From Flavipsychrobacter sp. (GTDB taxonomy: Bacteria; Bacteroidota; Bacteroidia; Chitinophagales; Chitinophagaceae): a stretch of 64,000 nucleotides of DNA. The position numbers and the translations under genes are program-made. This document shows, piece after piece, positions 9,648 through 17,821 of the stretch. The stretch lies in contig JAEUVF010000014.1 of NCBI GenBank assembly GCA_016787265.1, positions 151,316 to 215,315 on the forward strand. Reading direction: 5' to 3'. Below the pieces are notes generated by a model. The model was not told where the DNA came from. It made no database searches and saw only the letters and a list, made by a program, of their open reading frames with translations. Numbering within the stretch: position 1 is the stretch's first letter; every line of letters starts with the position of its first letter.

Positions 9648-10406
9648 ATGTCAATTGCAAATGCGTCTGATTTACTAGGAATGCAAGCGGTTAGCACGGC
9701 CGTTGCTCTTACATTAAAAAAGATGAGAGAGTTTGCCAGACCGGGTATGAATTGCGCCGAGCTGGATGAATATGGTGCTGCCCTGCTGGCTGGTTTTGGT
9801 GCGCAACCTGCTCCTAAACTCACTTATGGATTTCCCGGATACACCTGTATCAGCGTGAACCAGGAAGTGGCTCATGGAATCCCTGGTAAGAATAAAATCC
9901 TGGCAGAAGGTGACCTGGTGAATATCGATGTATCCGCCGAATTAAACGGCTATTGGGGTGATAATGGTGGTTCTTTTGTTTTAGGGAATGATCTGCATGG
10001 GCATGCTAAACTGGTGAACACCTCGCGAGAAATTCTGCGCAAAGCCATTGCGATGATAAGGCCTGGAATGAAAATCGCCGAAATGGGTAGAATGATTGAG
10101 CTTTCAGCAAAAAAAGAAGGCTTTCGCGTAATCCGTAACCTGACCGGTCATGGTATTGGAAGAAGTCTGCATGAATATCCTCATTCCATTGCAAACTATT
10201 TTGATCCGTTTAACCGGGATCGTTTCCGGAAAAATATGGTTGTGGCTATTGAAACCTTTATCTCAACAGGTGGTCAGCGGGCGAAGGAATTGAAAGATGG
10301 ATGGACGCTGGTAACAGGTGATGGAAGTTATGTTGCCCAGCACGAACATACCATCATGGTTACAGAAAAAGAGCCACTGATCCTCACAGCGGCCAATGAG
10401 ATCTAA
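9648..10406 (+). CDS. map: Type I methionine aminopeptidase
   Basis: 252 residues, the normal length for a type I enzyme; it removes the initiator Met from nascent proteins in the cytoplasm. Metal ligands are seen in order: Asp in NIDVSAELNGYWGD (two Asp), His in TGHGIGRSLHE, Glu in AIETFIS and Glu in EHTIMVTEKEP. The substrate-site His lies in GFPGYTCISVNQEVAHGIP. A TACCTTTA element, close to the Bacteroidota -7 consensus, lies 5 bp before the ATG, implying a very short leader. The stop overlaps the convergent Spy-like gene by 4 bp. Confidence 0.96.
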   Translation: MSIANASDLLGMQAVSTAVALTLKKMREFARPGMNCAELDEYGAALLAGFGAQPAPKLTYGFPGYTCISVNQEVAHGIPGKNKILAEGDLVNIDVSAELNGYWGDNGGSFVLGNDLHGHAKLVNTSREILRKAIAMIRPGMKIAEMGRMIELSAKKEGFRVIRNLTGHGIGRSLHEYPHSIANYFDPFNRDRFRKNMVVAIETFISTGGQRAKELKDGWTLVTGDGSYVAQHEHTIMVTEKEPLILTAANEI

Positions 10407-10855
10407 CGCCTTCTTGTTTTTTTTGCCAATCGGTTGATAACAGTGTCTAATTTTACCTGTTGTTCTTCCGTGCAGATAGCACGAACTTTTCTGAAATGCT
10501 GGTAATTATTCAAACTGATTTGTTTTTCAAAACCAGCTATTTTACCAGCCAATGAGTCGATCAATGTTTCAGGTTGGGGTTCCAGTTTAAGATTAGTATA
10601 CATTGCTTCCCGATGGTGGCGAATGGAATCATAAAGATCCCTGTTATTTTTAGATACTTTTTCCCAATATTCCCGGAACTGTTGTTTTTGCGTACTGTCA
10701 AATCCTATTTCCCTGGTCATATATTCTACCGGCGACCGGTCGTTCCGGTTGGCTTGAGGCGTTTTTTTCTCCCGCCCCCAGAAATAGGCACCCAGCAACA
10801 CCAGGTTACTGATCAGCAGGGCGGCTATGACAATAATTAATGTTTTATTCTGCAT
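10403..10855 (-). CDS. Spy/CpxP/CnrR-like periplasmic protein (putative)
   Basis: 150 residues: an N-terminal membrane anchor or signal (TLIIVIAALLISNLVLLGAYFW) followed by a charged all-helical region. The pattern EIGFDSTQKQQFREYWEKV...RHHREAMYTNLK..ICTEEQQVKLDTV resembles the LTxxQ-type repeats of Spy/CpxP/ZraP chaperone-like proteins, which bind metals or misfolded proteins in the periplasm. It is the last gene of a minus-strand unit with an ECF sigma factor and a small membrane protein, so it may be an envelope- or metal-stress sensor or effector. This assignment rests on architecture. Confidence 0.65.
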   Translation of the reverse strand: MQNKTLIIVIAALLISNLVLLGAYFWGREKKTPQANRNDRSPVEYMTREIGFDSTQKQQFREYWEKVSKNNRDLYDSIRHHREAMYTNLKLEPQPETLIDSLAGKIAGFEKQISLNNYQHFRKVRAICTEEQQVKLDTVINRLAKKTRRR

Positions 10856-10860
10856 ACGAA

Positions 10861-11190
10861 TCAGGGTTGATTAAAACCATTCTCCAAAATGTTGGAGGGC
10901 TGAAAACTGTAATCCTGCGACAGGCTTACCATTTGGTCATTAGTTTCCTCCGGAACCGGACGATTTGCGGTAAGGGTTAGAATGTTTAACAGGATGACGG
11001 TGGCCACCAATGCAATGGCAACAGCAGGTTTGGAAAGAAAGGCTGCCAGCCATCCCCAACTGCTTTTCTCCTGCTCCAGCCGCGCTTTTATGCGCGTATA
11101 CAGATGAGGGTTAGCAGTGGCGGGCTGGATTCCCTCCAGGCTGCTCATCGCTTTCGCGACCTGCTCCTGTACCTGATTTTTTTTATTCAT
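10861..11190 (-). CDS. Small single-span membrane protein, possible anti-sigma factor
   Basis: 109 residues. The first ~50 residues are soluble and helical (VAKAMSSLEGIQPATANPHLYTRIKARL), followed by one membrane helix (AVAIALVATVILLNILTL) and a short outer tail. It overlaps the 3' end of the ECF sigma gene by 8 bp, the position usually held by the anti-sigma factor, and its topology (cytoplasmic N-domain, one TM) fits that role. No zinc-binding HxxxCxxC motif is present, so it would not be a ZAS-type anti-sigma. Anti-sigma function is inference from position and topology. Confidence 0.65.
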   Translation of the reverse strand: MNKKNQVQEQVAKAMSSLEGIQPATANPHLYTRIKARLEQEKSSWGWLAAFLSKPAVAIALVATVILLNILTLTANRPVPEETNDQMVSLSQDYSFQPSNILENGFNQP

Positions 11191-11761
11191 CTCTGTGCGT
11201 TTGATAGTAATTCGTCAATGTTTTCTGCAGGTTGTTTTTTGCCCGGTTCAACAATGCTTCTACTGCTCCGTCTGTTGTTTCCAGTACCTGTGCAATTTCC
11301 TTTATGGCCAGGCCTTCAATCTTCTGCAAGCTATATGCCACTTGTTGCTGTTCCGGTAATTTACGAATCGCTTTAAACAAAACCTGTGCTTCCTGTTTTT
11401 TCTCCAGCTGAACACCCGGATGAAAAAAATTACCCGGCTCCTGTTCCTGTTCCTCTTCCGAACCCATGAGCGGTACAAGAAAGCCAAATCGTTTCTTGCG
11501 TTTTCTTCTTCTGAGGCAATCGAGCGACTGGTGTACCGCTATTTTATACAGCCATGTCTGGATACTGGATTCGCCTCTGAATTTTTGAATCGATCTCCAG
11601 GCGATGATAAATACATCCTGCGTTATTTCCTCTGCGTCCTCTGCCTGCTGAACCAATCCCAGTGCCGTATTGTAGACCCTGTCTTTCCAGTCTTCCACCA
11701 GTTGATGAAACGCTGTTTCATCTCCCTTGCGGAGCAGTTCTATAAATTGGGGATCGGTCAC
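11183..11761 (-). CDS. ECF RNA polymerase sigma factor
   Basis: About 192 residues. Region 2 is seen in DRVYNTALGLVQQAEDAEE and DVFIIAWRSIQKF, with the -10 reading part FRGESSIQTWLYKIAVHQ, and region 4 in LPEQQQVAYSLQKIEGLAIKEIA and GAVEALLNRAKNNLQ. There is no ATG at the expected N-terminus. The only in-frame ATG (11863) would overlap the upstream gene by 64 bp and encode a Gly/Trp-rich stretch that is a shadow of that gene's Gly-Pro tail. GTG 11761 gives VTDPQFIELLRKGDE, matching the normal ECF start; TTG at 11791 or 11785 is also possible. It lies between an outer-membrane protein gene and a putative anti-sigma gene, and likely regulates this unit. A non-ATG start just after the upstream stop hints at translational coupling. 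Confidence 0.88.
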   Translation of the reverse strand: MTDPQFIELLRKGDETAFHQLVEDWKDRVYNTALGLVQQAEDAEEITQDVFIIAWRSIQKFRGESSIQTWLYKIAVHQSLDCLRRRKRKKRFGFLVPLMGSEEEQEQEPGNFFHPGVQLEKKQEAQVLFKAIRKLPEQQQVAYSLQKIEGLAIKEIAQVLETTDGAVEALLNRAKNNLQKTLTNYYQTHRDE

Positions 11762-11799
11762 GTTTTTTGCTGATTCCTGTTTCAACCCCAATTTACAGG

Positions 11800-14649
11800 T
11801 TAATTCATCGTTCCGCCAAATCCACCCGGACCACCAAATCCGCCCGGACCGCCCGGACCCCATGGACCCTGCCTGCGTTGTGGAGCAGATGCCTTACCAA
11901 AATTCTTGATCCGGTAAGAGAAGGTAAGCATGAAATACTGGGTCAGCACCTGTGTCTGGTTGTCTTCAATATAGTTCGGTTGTATGGTTCTGCTGATGCT
12001 TCGGTTCTGCTTCAGTAAATCAAACACACTAAGGCGCAGTTCTCCTTTCTGGTCTTTCAGGAATTTTTTTCCAACTCCCATATTCCATAACCAGAAATTC
12101 TGATTGAATGCAGCTGTCAATCCCCGGAACAACTGATTGTTGATATCGGTATTGAAGATCCATCCGTTTTTACTCAGCAGGTTTACACCCATGCCGGCAG
12201 ACTGACTGAAATAATTATTGTTCAGAGATTGCTGGAAACTGTTTTTAACCGTACTGTAATTCGCATTGTAGTTCAGGTTGAAATCAACAAACTCGCTGAT
12301 ATTACTGGCGATGATCATGCCTCCGCTCCAGGTAGTATTATTCGCAATGTTCGATACATTGTTAATGATGCCTGGAGTTTTACTGAAATTCCCGCCTGCA
12401 TTAAAAGTCAGGTTCGATTTTATTGCTTTGAAAGGGAAGGAATAAGTGAACATCGTATTGGCAGACCAGTATCCGTTCAGGTTCACGGGCTTGGACAACT
12501 GTGCTCCTTGTCTTAGTGTAACTGTTGACGTTAGTACGGAATCAGAAAAGGCAGTATAGGTTGCGTTGGTTATGAAATTATCAGACTGTGTAGCAAAAAA
12601 GTTTATAAAGAAACTGTTTCCTTTCCTGCTGTTGGTATAGGTATAACGGCCACCAACCCGGTTACTCACGGTCTGCTCGAGTTCCGGATTACCGGTATTC
12701 AGGAACAGCGGATTGGTGTTGTTGATTACATTCTGCAACTGGTTTACGGAAGGGTTATTGGTGCTGCTTCTGTAAAAGATGCGGATATTACTTTTGTCGC
12801 TTATTTTTTTGCGGAAGAAGGCATTGGGTAATAAATTACTGAAGGTTTTCTTCAGATTGCCTGTTTGCGGATACGTCTGGATATTATCCAGCGTGGTATG
12901 TTGTGCATCCAGTCCGATATTGAAGTTCATGTCACGATCCCCGATCCGGTAAGTGACCCCACCACGCTGCGTGGTAACCTCATTTACAAATACATTGGAT
13001 AAACTGGTATCGAGGATGCTGTACTTGTCTGTTGTATTGTCGAATACCCAGGTACGCTGATCGGCATCACTTTTGGTAAAAGAAGGATTATAGCTGAATT
13101 GTAACTGTCCGCGTTTACCAATAGGTTCTGTATAGCTGATGTTTCCGGATAAATTATATCCCTTCGTATCCGAAAGTTGCTGCTGCAACAGGGAGTCATC
13201 AATCGGTATTCCGGCTTTATAAAAGGTAGATATCGCGGATACATCCTTCTGGCTGTTTCGATCATTGAAGCCGGTGGTAATTCCTACTGAAATAGATCTT
13301 CCTCTTTTTCCAAAGGAATGGCGGTATAACAACGTGTTGTTGAAGTTGTAGCCATTTCCTGTAGTGCGGTTCCGGTTTTCAGTTTCGCTGATCGGGCTGC
13401 CATTTTGTTGTTTTTGAATACCACTGATCGTATTCTGGATATCGTTCTTCTGGTAACTGAAACTTGGTATGATCAGGAGGGTATTGTTGGAATCAATTTT
13501 ATATTCCATCCGCATATTAACGCGGTGGTTAAAATTCTTGTTTTCGCTGAGTGATTCTTCGTTGTAAAAAGTGCTGGAATCAGGACGGATAAACTGCTCA
13601 CGGTTTGATCTGGAATTATTTTCATTGTTGGCATTGTTAAAGAAATAACTGCCACTCACATTGAAATTTTTACCCCAGAGATCACTGAAGTTGATGCCTA
13701 AAGCATTGGTAGTGGTAATTCCATTGGAGCCAGGGACCTGGAAGTTGCCGCCGCCTCCACCACCACGACCAGCACCACCACCACGGCCACTGCCGCCTCC
13801 TGAAAGACCCAGCAGGTCAGAGCTGGAAAAATTTTGTTGATTAATATTATTGAAAAGTCCCACCACAGAAATGCGGCGTTCCTTATTAAAGAAATTGACT
13901 GAGCCTCCGCCCTGGTAACGATCGTCGGTTCCATAACCGCCATAGACCCGGCCGAATTGTCCGGCTCTGCGATCCTCTTTGGTTACAATATTGATGGCCT
14001 TATACCCCTGACCATCATCAAACCCGGTAAGCTGTGCCTGGTCGCTCAGGCGATCAAATACCTGGATTTTATCCACTACATCTGCAGGCAGGTTGCGCAA
14101 TGCAGCAGTGGCATCATCTCCAAAGAATTCCCGGCCATCCACTGTTACTTTCCGAACCTGTTCTCCCTGGGCTTTCACCTGGCCATTCTCAATAGATACA
14201 CCCGGCATTTTTTTAACCAGATCTTCCACATTTGCATCCGGGTTCACTTTGAACTGGCTCGCATTGAACTGAACCGTATCGCCTTTCTGCTGCGCAGGTG
14301 GAGTAGTTGCTTTTACCACCACTTCTTCCAGGGCATCTTCCCCTTTTGCCAGTCGGATGGAACCCAGACTGGTTTCACCTCCCCGCAGGGTTACCAATTT
14401 TTCAAATGGGGCAAATCCAATAAAAGAAACAGAAATCTTATAGGATCCATTAGGGATCTCTGAAAAACTAAACGCACCGGTTTTGTCGGTAACCGCATTA
14501 CGGCTGAAATTGCTGTTTCGAAGCTGTACCGTTGCTCCGGTTAAAGGAGCTTTGGCAACACTGTCTTCAATTTTTCCTGTGACCCGGTTTTGAGCAGAGG
14601 AACTGAAAATCGAAAAAATAATCAACGCGAATCCGAGAAAATACTTCAT
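11800..14649 (-). CDS. Outer-membrane beta-barrel protein with carboxypeptidase-regulatory and plug domains
   Basis: 949 residues with signal peptide MKYFLGFALIIFSIFSSSAQ. Next is a carboxypeptidase-regulatory-like beta-sandwich (VTGKIEDSVAKAPLTGATV..., residues ~22-105), a TonB-receptor-like plug (VEDLVKKMPGVSIENGQVKA...VTVDGREFFGD, ~125-220) and a long barrel of paired strands. This is the layout of the Bacteroidota OMP_b-brl_3 group, related to TonB-dependent receptors; the substrate is unknown. Two unusual low-complexity parts are seen: a Gly-rich insert near residue 280-300 and a Pro/Gly-rich C-terminal tail (GPWGPGGPGGFGGPGGF). It is the first gene of a minus-strand unit continuing into an ECF sigma factor, so it may be autoregulated through that sigma. 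Confidence 0.85.
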   Translation of the reverse strand: MKYFLGFALIIFSIFSSSAQNRVTGKIEDSVAKAPLTGATVQLRNSNFSRNAVTDKTGAFSFSEIPNGSYKISVSFIGFAPFEKLVTLRGGETSLGSIRLAKGEDALEEVVVKATTPPAQQKGDTVQFNASQFKVNPDANVEDLVKKMPGVSIENGQVKAQGEQVRKVTVDGREFFGDDATAALRNLPADVVDKIQVFDRLSDQAQLTGFDDGQGYKAINIVTKEDRRAGQFGRVYGGYGTDDRYQGGGSVNFFNKERRISVVGLFNNINQQNFSSSDLLGLSGGGSGRGGGAGRGGGGGGNFQVPGSNGITTTNALGINFSDLWGKNFNVSGSYFFNNANNENNSRSNREQFIRPDSSTFYNEESLSENKNFNHRVNMRMEYKIDSNNTLLIIPSFSYQKNDIQNTISGIQKQQNGSPISETENRNRTTGNGYNFNNTLLYRHSFGKRGRSISVGITTGFNDRNSQKDVSAISTFYKAGIPIDDSLLQQQLSDTKGYNLSGNISYTEPIGKRGQLQFSYNPSFTKSDADQRTWVFDNTTDKYSILDTSLSNVFVNEVTTQRGGVTYRIGDRDMNFNIGLDAQHTTLDNIQTYPQTGNLKKTFSNLLPNAFFRKKISDKSNIRIFYRSSTNNPSVNQLQNVINNTNPLFLNTGNPELEQTVSNRVGGRYTYTNSRKGNSFFINFFATQSDNFITNATYTAFSDSVLTSTVTLRQGAQLSKPVNLNGYWSANTMFTYSFPFKAIKSNLTFNAGGNFSKTPGIINNVSNIANNTTWSGGMIIASNISEFVDFNLNYNANYSTVKNSFQQSLNNNYFSQSAGMGVNLLSKNGWIFNTDINNQLFRGLTAAFNQNFWLWNMGVGKKFLKDQKGELRLSVFDLLKQNRSISRTIQPNYIEDNQTQVLTQYFMLTFSYRIKNFGKASAPQRRQGPWGPGGPGGFGGPGGFGGTMN

Positions 14650-14694
14650 ATAATATAGGTCTGTGAAGTATTGGACGCTGATTCCTGTAAAATC

Positions 14695-16005
14695 CTACGG
14701 TTCGCCTTCGCTATTTTTTAAATTCTTACCGGTTTTATAGGAGATCCTTCTCTGTGAACTATAAATGCCGGTATGTCCACTGAAATAATAGGCAGTAAAG
14801 CAGGCTATCGCGAAGAACAGAAAATGCTCACCCCCAAACAATTCAATTCCCATAATGGTACAGGCTATGGGTGTATTGGTGGCAGCCGCAAACACTGCAA
14901 TAAAACCTAGTCCGGCCATCAGATCCACCGGAGCGCCCATCCATACTGCCAGGGCGTTTCCCAGGGTGGCGCCTATAAAAAACAGGGGAGTAACCTCACC
15001 TCCTTTGAATCCCATCCCAATGGTAACAGCTGTAAATAAGAGCTTCCAGGCCCAGCTAAAGCTATCCGCACCTCCCGTACTGAAAGAGGAACTGATCGTG
15101 ACCACGGAAGGGTCAGCATTCCACACACCGAGGCCCAGGTAGTCCTGGTTTCCGGGTATCATGCTCAGCCCGATTACGAGCAAACCGCCAACAATCGGTA
15201 TAAGCCAGGGACGTGGCAGCAGCATATTGGAGATATATTTAACCTGGGTGGTGAGGACACTAAAACAGGCACTCACCAAACCGGCGCAGGCGCCCAGTAG
15301 AATTACCTTGACCAGCAGCATACCCGAATTCCACCAGTTTTCCGGTGCTGTGAGTGTGATCGCTTCAGATAAAATGGAATAACTGATATGACCTACACCC
15401 CAGAACTGGCAGGTTATATCAGCGAGCAAACTGGCAATCAGGCAGGGGAGTAAGGCAGTATGCAATATCTGGCCCAGGAATAAGACTTCCACGGCAAAAA
15501 GGGCACCCGTTACAGGAGTTCCGAATACAGCTCCAAATCCCGCAGCCATCCCGCAGAGGAGCAGGGTTTTGCGATCTTGCTGATCCAGCCGGAATGGTTT
15601 TGCCAATGCATCGGCGAGGCTCCCACCCATCTGAACCGCAGTGCCTTCCCGGCCGGCAGATCCACCAAACAAATGCGTGATCAGGGTTGCTATCAATACC
15701 AAAGGGGCGAGCCGGAGGGGAACGCCGGTACCGGGTTCATGGATTTCATCCAGGATCAGGTTATTTCCTTTTTCCGTTTTTTTGCCTGCGAGCTCGTATA
15801 GAAAATAAATCAATACACCGGCGGCGGGTAAAAATGCCAGTAGCCAGGGGTTATTAAGGCGAAGCCTGGTGACTTCATCCAGGGACCAGAGAAAGAAAGC
15901 AACCAGACTTCCCACCAGTAACGCTAAAGGCATGGCAAGCAGTGTCCATCGAATCAGGAACCAGCTTATGCCAATCTGTTCAAATGATTTGAAAGATTTT
16001 TTCAT
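14695..16005 (-). CDS. CLC-family anion transporter, probable fluoride/proton antiporter (CLC-F type)
   Basis: 436 residues from ATG 16003-16005 (a TTG lies one codon upstream), with about 10-12 membrane helices. The anion-site motif is GREGT with gating Glu120, in place of GREGP. The selectivity-filter motif GSGIP of chloride CLCs is replaced by GNNLI (residues 80-84), and the internal proton glutamate is Val174 (ALFAVEVLF instead of FIIEE). From memory of the family, these three changes together mark the CLC-F subfamily that exports fluoride in exchange for protons, rather than chloride transporters. Many such genes are under a fluoride riboswitch, but I found no convincing one in the ~100 bp upstream. 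It is divergent from the LD-carboxypeptidase at 16.1 kb. The alternative is a chloride channel. Confidence 0.8.
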   Translation of the reverse strand: MKKSFKSFEQIGISWFLIRWTLLAMPLALLVGSLVAFFLWSLDEVTRLRLNNPWLLAFLPAAGVLIYFLYELAGKKTEKGNNLILDEIHEPGTGVPLRLAPLVLIATLITHLFGGSAGREGTAVQMGGSLADALAKPFRLDQQDRKTLLLCGMAAGFGAVFGTPVTGALFAVEVLFLGQILHTALLPCLIASLLADITCQFWGVGHISYSILSEAITLTAPENWWNSGMLLVKVILLGACAGLVSACFSVLTTQVKYISNMLLPRPWLIPIVGGLLVIGLSMIPGNQDYLGLGVWNADPSVVTISSSFSTGGADSFSWAWKLLFTAVTIGMGFKGGEVTPLFFIGATLGNALAVWMGAPVDLMAGLGFIAVFAAATNTPIACTIMGIELFGGEHFLFFAIACFTAYYFSGHTGIYSSQRRISYKTGKNLKNSEGEP

Positions 16006-16066
16006 CAATTGTATGCTCCGTTAGCAGGGTGTTAGTATGGGTCGAATATAATGTAATTTACTGCGC

Positions 16067-16074
16067 TATATTTG
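16067..16074 (+). promoter_or_regulatory. Bacteroidota-type -7 element (TAnnTTTG) for the second LD-carboxypeptidase
   Basis: TATATTTG matches the phylum's -7 consensus exactly and lies 31 bp before the ATG at 16106. I see no clear TTTG -33 partner at the expected distance, so this is a moderate call. Confidence 0.45.
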
Positions 16075-16105
16075 ACAGGCATCCTTGAATTGAAAACTGA
16101 ATACT

Positions 16106-17017
16106 ATGATTTTCCCTCCTTATTTAAAGAAAGGCGATACCATCGGAATGGTTTGTCCGGCTGGATTTATGGCTCCTGAAAAATGGCAGGCCTGTGTGCA
16201 AACCCTGCGGGACTGGGGATTTAATGTCAAACCAGGAGCTACCATGAACAGCGCTTCGGCTACCTATTTTTCCGGTACGGATGAAGAACGCAAACTGGAT
16301 TTGCAGCGAATGCTGGATGATAAAGAAATCAAAGCCATTCTTTGCGGAAGAGGTGGTTATGGGATGGGGCGAATCATTGATCAGCTCGATTTTAAAAAGT
16401 TTCAGCGTCGCCCAAAATGGATAATTGGCTATAGTGATATCACGGTGCTTCATGCGCACCTGAACAGGGTCTGTGGCATTGCAAGTATACATGGTCCAAT
16501 GGCTGCTGCCTTTAATGAAGGCGGTGATGAAAATCCCTATGTTCAGTCACTCAAAGCGGCCCTGCTTGGTGAAAAAGCAGTTTACCAGGCAGCCCCTCAT
16601 CCATTTAATATTTCCGGAGCAGCCCGAGGACGTTTGGTTGGAGGGAATCTGTCTTTGATTGCACACCTGGTCGGTAGTCGGTCGGCTTTTAAAACAAAAG
16701 GAAAGATTCTTTTCCTGGAAGACGTTGGAGAACTCCTGTACAATGTAGACCGCATGTTCTATCAGTTGAAAAGGGCAGGTGTACTGGATGGATTAGCCGC
16801 ACTTGTTTTGGGAGGATTTACAGATAACCGGGATACAGAACGTCCCTTTGGTCAAACAGTGGATGAAATCCTGCATCACCTGGTCAGGGATAGCGACTAC
16901 CCGGTTTGTTTTGGTTTCCCGGTCAGCCATGAAAAAGAAAATTACGCGTTGAAAGTTGGAGCCCGGTATCAATTAACGGTATCTGCTTCAGAAGTGCGTC
17001 TGGTGGAAAAAGAATGA
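16106..17017 (+). CDS. LD-carboxypeptidase (peptidase family S66), cytoplasmic form
   Basis: 303 residues, the usual S66 length, without an export signal. The triad is Ser110 (IIGYSDIT), Glu205 (LFLEDVGE) and His275 (PVSHEKENY). CGRGGYGMGRI and the substrate-site region GGNLSLIAHLVGS are also seen. It should act on cytoplasmic muropeptides in murein recycling, or on a peptide antibiotic like MccF. It is a close paralog of the exported enzyme at 8.4 kb; having both suggests one periplasmic and one cytoplasmic enzyme. Its stop directly abuts the stop of the convergent NlpE-like gene. Confidence 0.92.
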   Translation: MIFPPYLKKGDTIGMVCPAGFMAPEKWQACVQTLRDWGFNVKPGATMNSASATYFSGTDEERKLDLQRMLDDKEIKAILCGRGGYGMGRIIDQLDFKKFQRRPKWIIGYSDITVLHAHLNRVCGIASIHGPMAAAFNEGGDENPYVQSLKAALLGEKAVYQAAPHPFNISGAARGRLVGGNLSLIAHLVGSRSAFKTKGKILFLEDVGELLYNVDRMFYQLKRAGVLDGLAALVLGGFTDNRDTERPFGQTVDEILHHLVRDSDYPVCFGFPVSHEKENYALKVGARYQLTVSASEVRLVEKE

Positions 17018-17716
17018 TTACTGGCAGCCGGTTGTGAGCTGTTCTGAAATTTTATTCAGTTTCACTTTATAGGAGGATCCGGTACTATCAGTGAATGGCT
17101 GCAATTCCAGTGAAGTACGAACATAAACACCCTCCGCAAGTTTGCCTGCCTGTTTGGCAAAAAATCGATTCGCCTCTTTAACGCCGTTATCATTGATCAG
17201 TTCCCAGGTTTTTAATAGTCCACAGGGTTGAAAGATTCCCTGGGTTTTATCAATTTTCAGTAATCCGCTGGCCAAAAAAGGACGGGTCATCAGATTGGTG
17301 GGCTGATCTGATTGTTCAAGACTGTAATCCAGTCCGCTCACAATTTCGGAACCATCTTTGTCCAGTAGCATTAACCGGTCTTCCAGGATCCTGAATTTGC
17401 GGGCGCTGTCATCAGCAGCCCCGAGTGTAAGAACATCGCCTTCCCGACTATATCGTCCAAAGCTGCCAAAGGACTGGCTTTGTTCCCCGAGGTAGGCTTC
17501 CGAGAGAAAATAGGAGCTGTCATCCAGTATGGCCAATTCAGTATAAATGCCTTCACAACTGGCGCAGGGTAAAGTGTCTGAATAGTAGGTTGCCAGTTCT
17601 GAAAGGGAAATGACAGCCCGGGTTTCCGGAACAGTAATATCAGTAGTTACTTCAATGCCATCATTACAGGCCAGCGAGCCCAGGGCAAGCAGGGCAATAA
17701 AGTGGATTCTATGCAT
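17018..17716 (-). CDS. NlpE-like lipoprotein
   Basis: 232 residues. The signal peptide ends in a lipobox (LGSLAC, Cys17), so it is a lipoprotein. The N-terminal domain carries the NlpE pattern: TLPCASCEGIYTELAI with a CxxC pair, followed by YFLSEAYLGE and GSFGRYSREGDVLTL. In enteric bacteria NlpE activates the Cpx response when lipoprotein transport or disulfide formation fails, and it senses copper and surface contact. No CpxAR pair is visible here, so the output is unknown. A second part (residues ~140-232) has two more cysteines (FQPCGLLKTWE and TTGCQ at the very end). Confidence 0.75.
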   Translation of the reverse strand: MHRIHFIALLALGSLACNDGIEVTTDITVPETRAVISLSELATYYSDTLPCASCEGIYTELAILDDSSYFLSEAYLGEQSQSFGSFGRYSREGDVLTLGAADDSARKFRILEDRLMLLDKDGSEIVSGLDYSLEQSDQPTNLMTRPFLASGLLKIDKTQGIFQPCGLLKTWELINDNGVKEANRFFAKQAGKLAEGVYVRTSLELQPFTDSTGSSYKVKLNKISEQLTTGCQ

Positions 17717-17821
17717 TGGAGGAAATTTGTCCCAATATAATCAAAAAAGCTACCCGTGCAGGCGAGTGGCTTAATTGTGAGGATTGATTAGTTTTATGTT
17801 TTCATCGATTATTTCTATTAA

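Noticed and set aside
16006..16105. Fluoride riboswitch upstream of the CLC gene
   Set aside because: The expected conserved segments (a GGNGATGG-like start and a later CTGATG) are not present together on the minus strand; GGATG alone is not enough.
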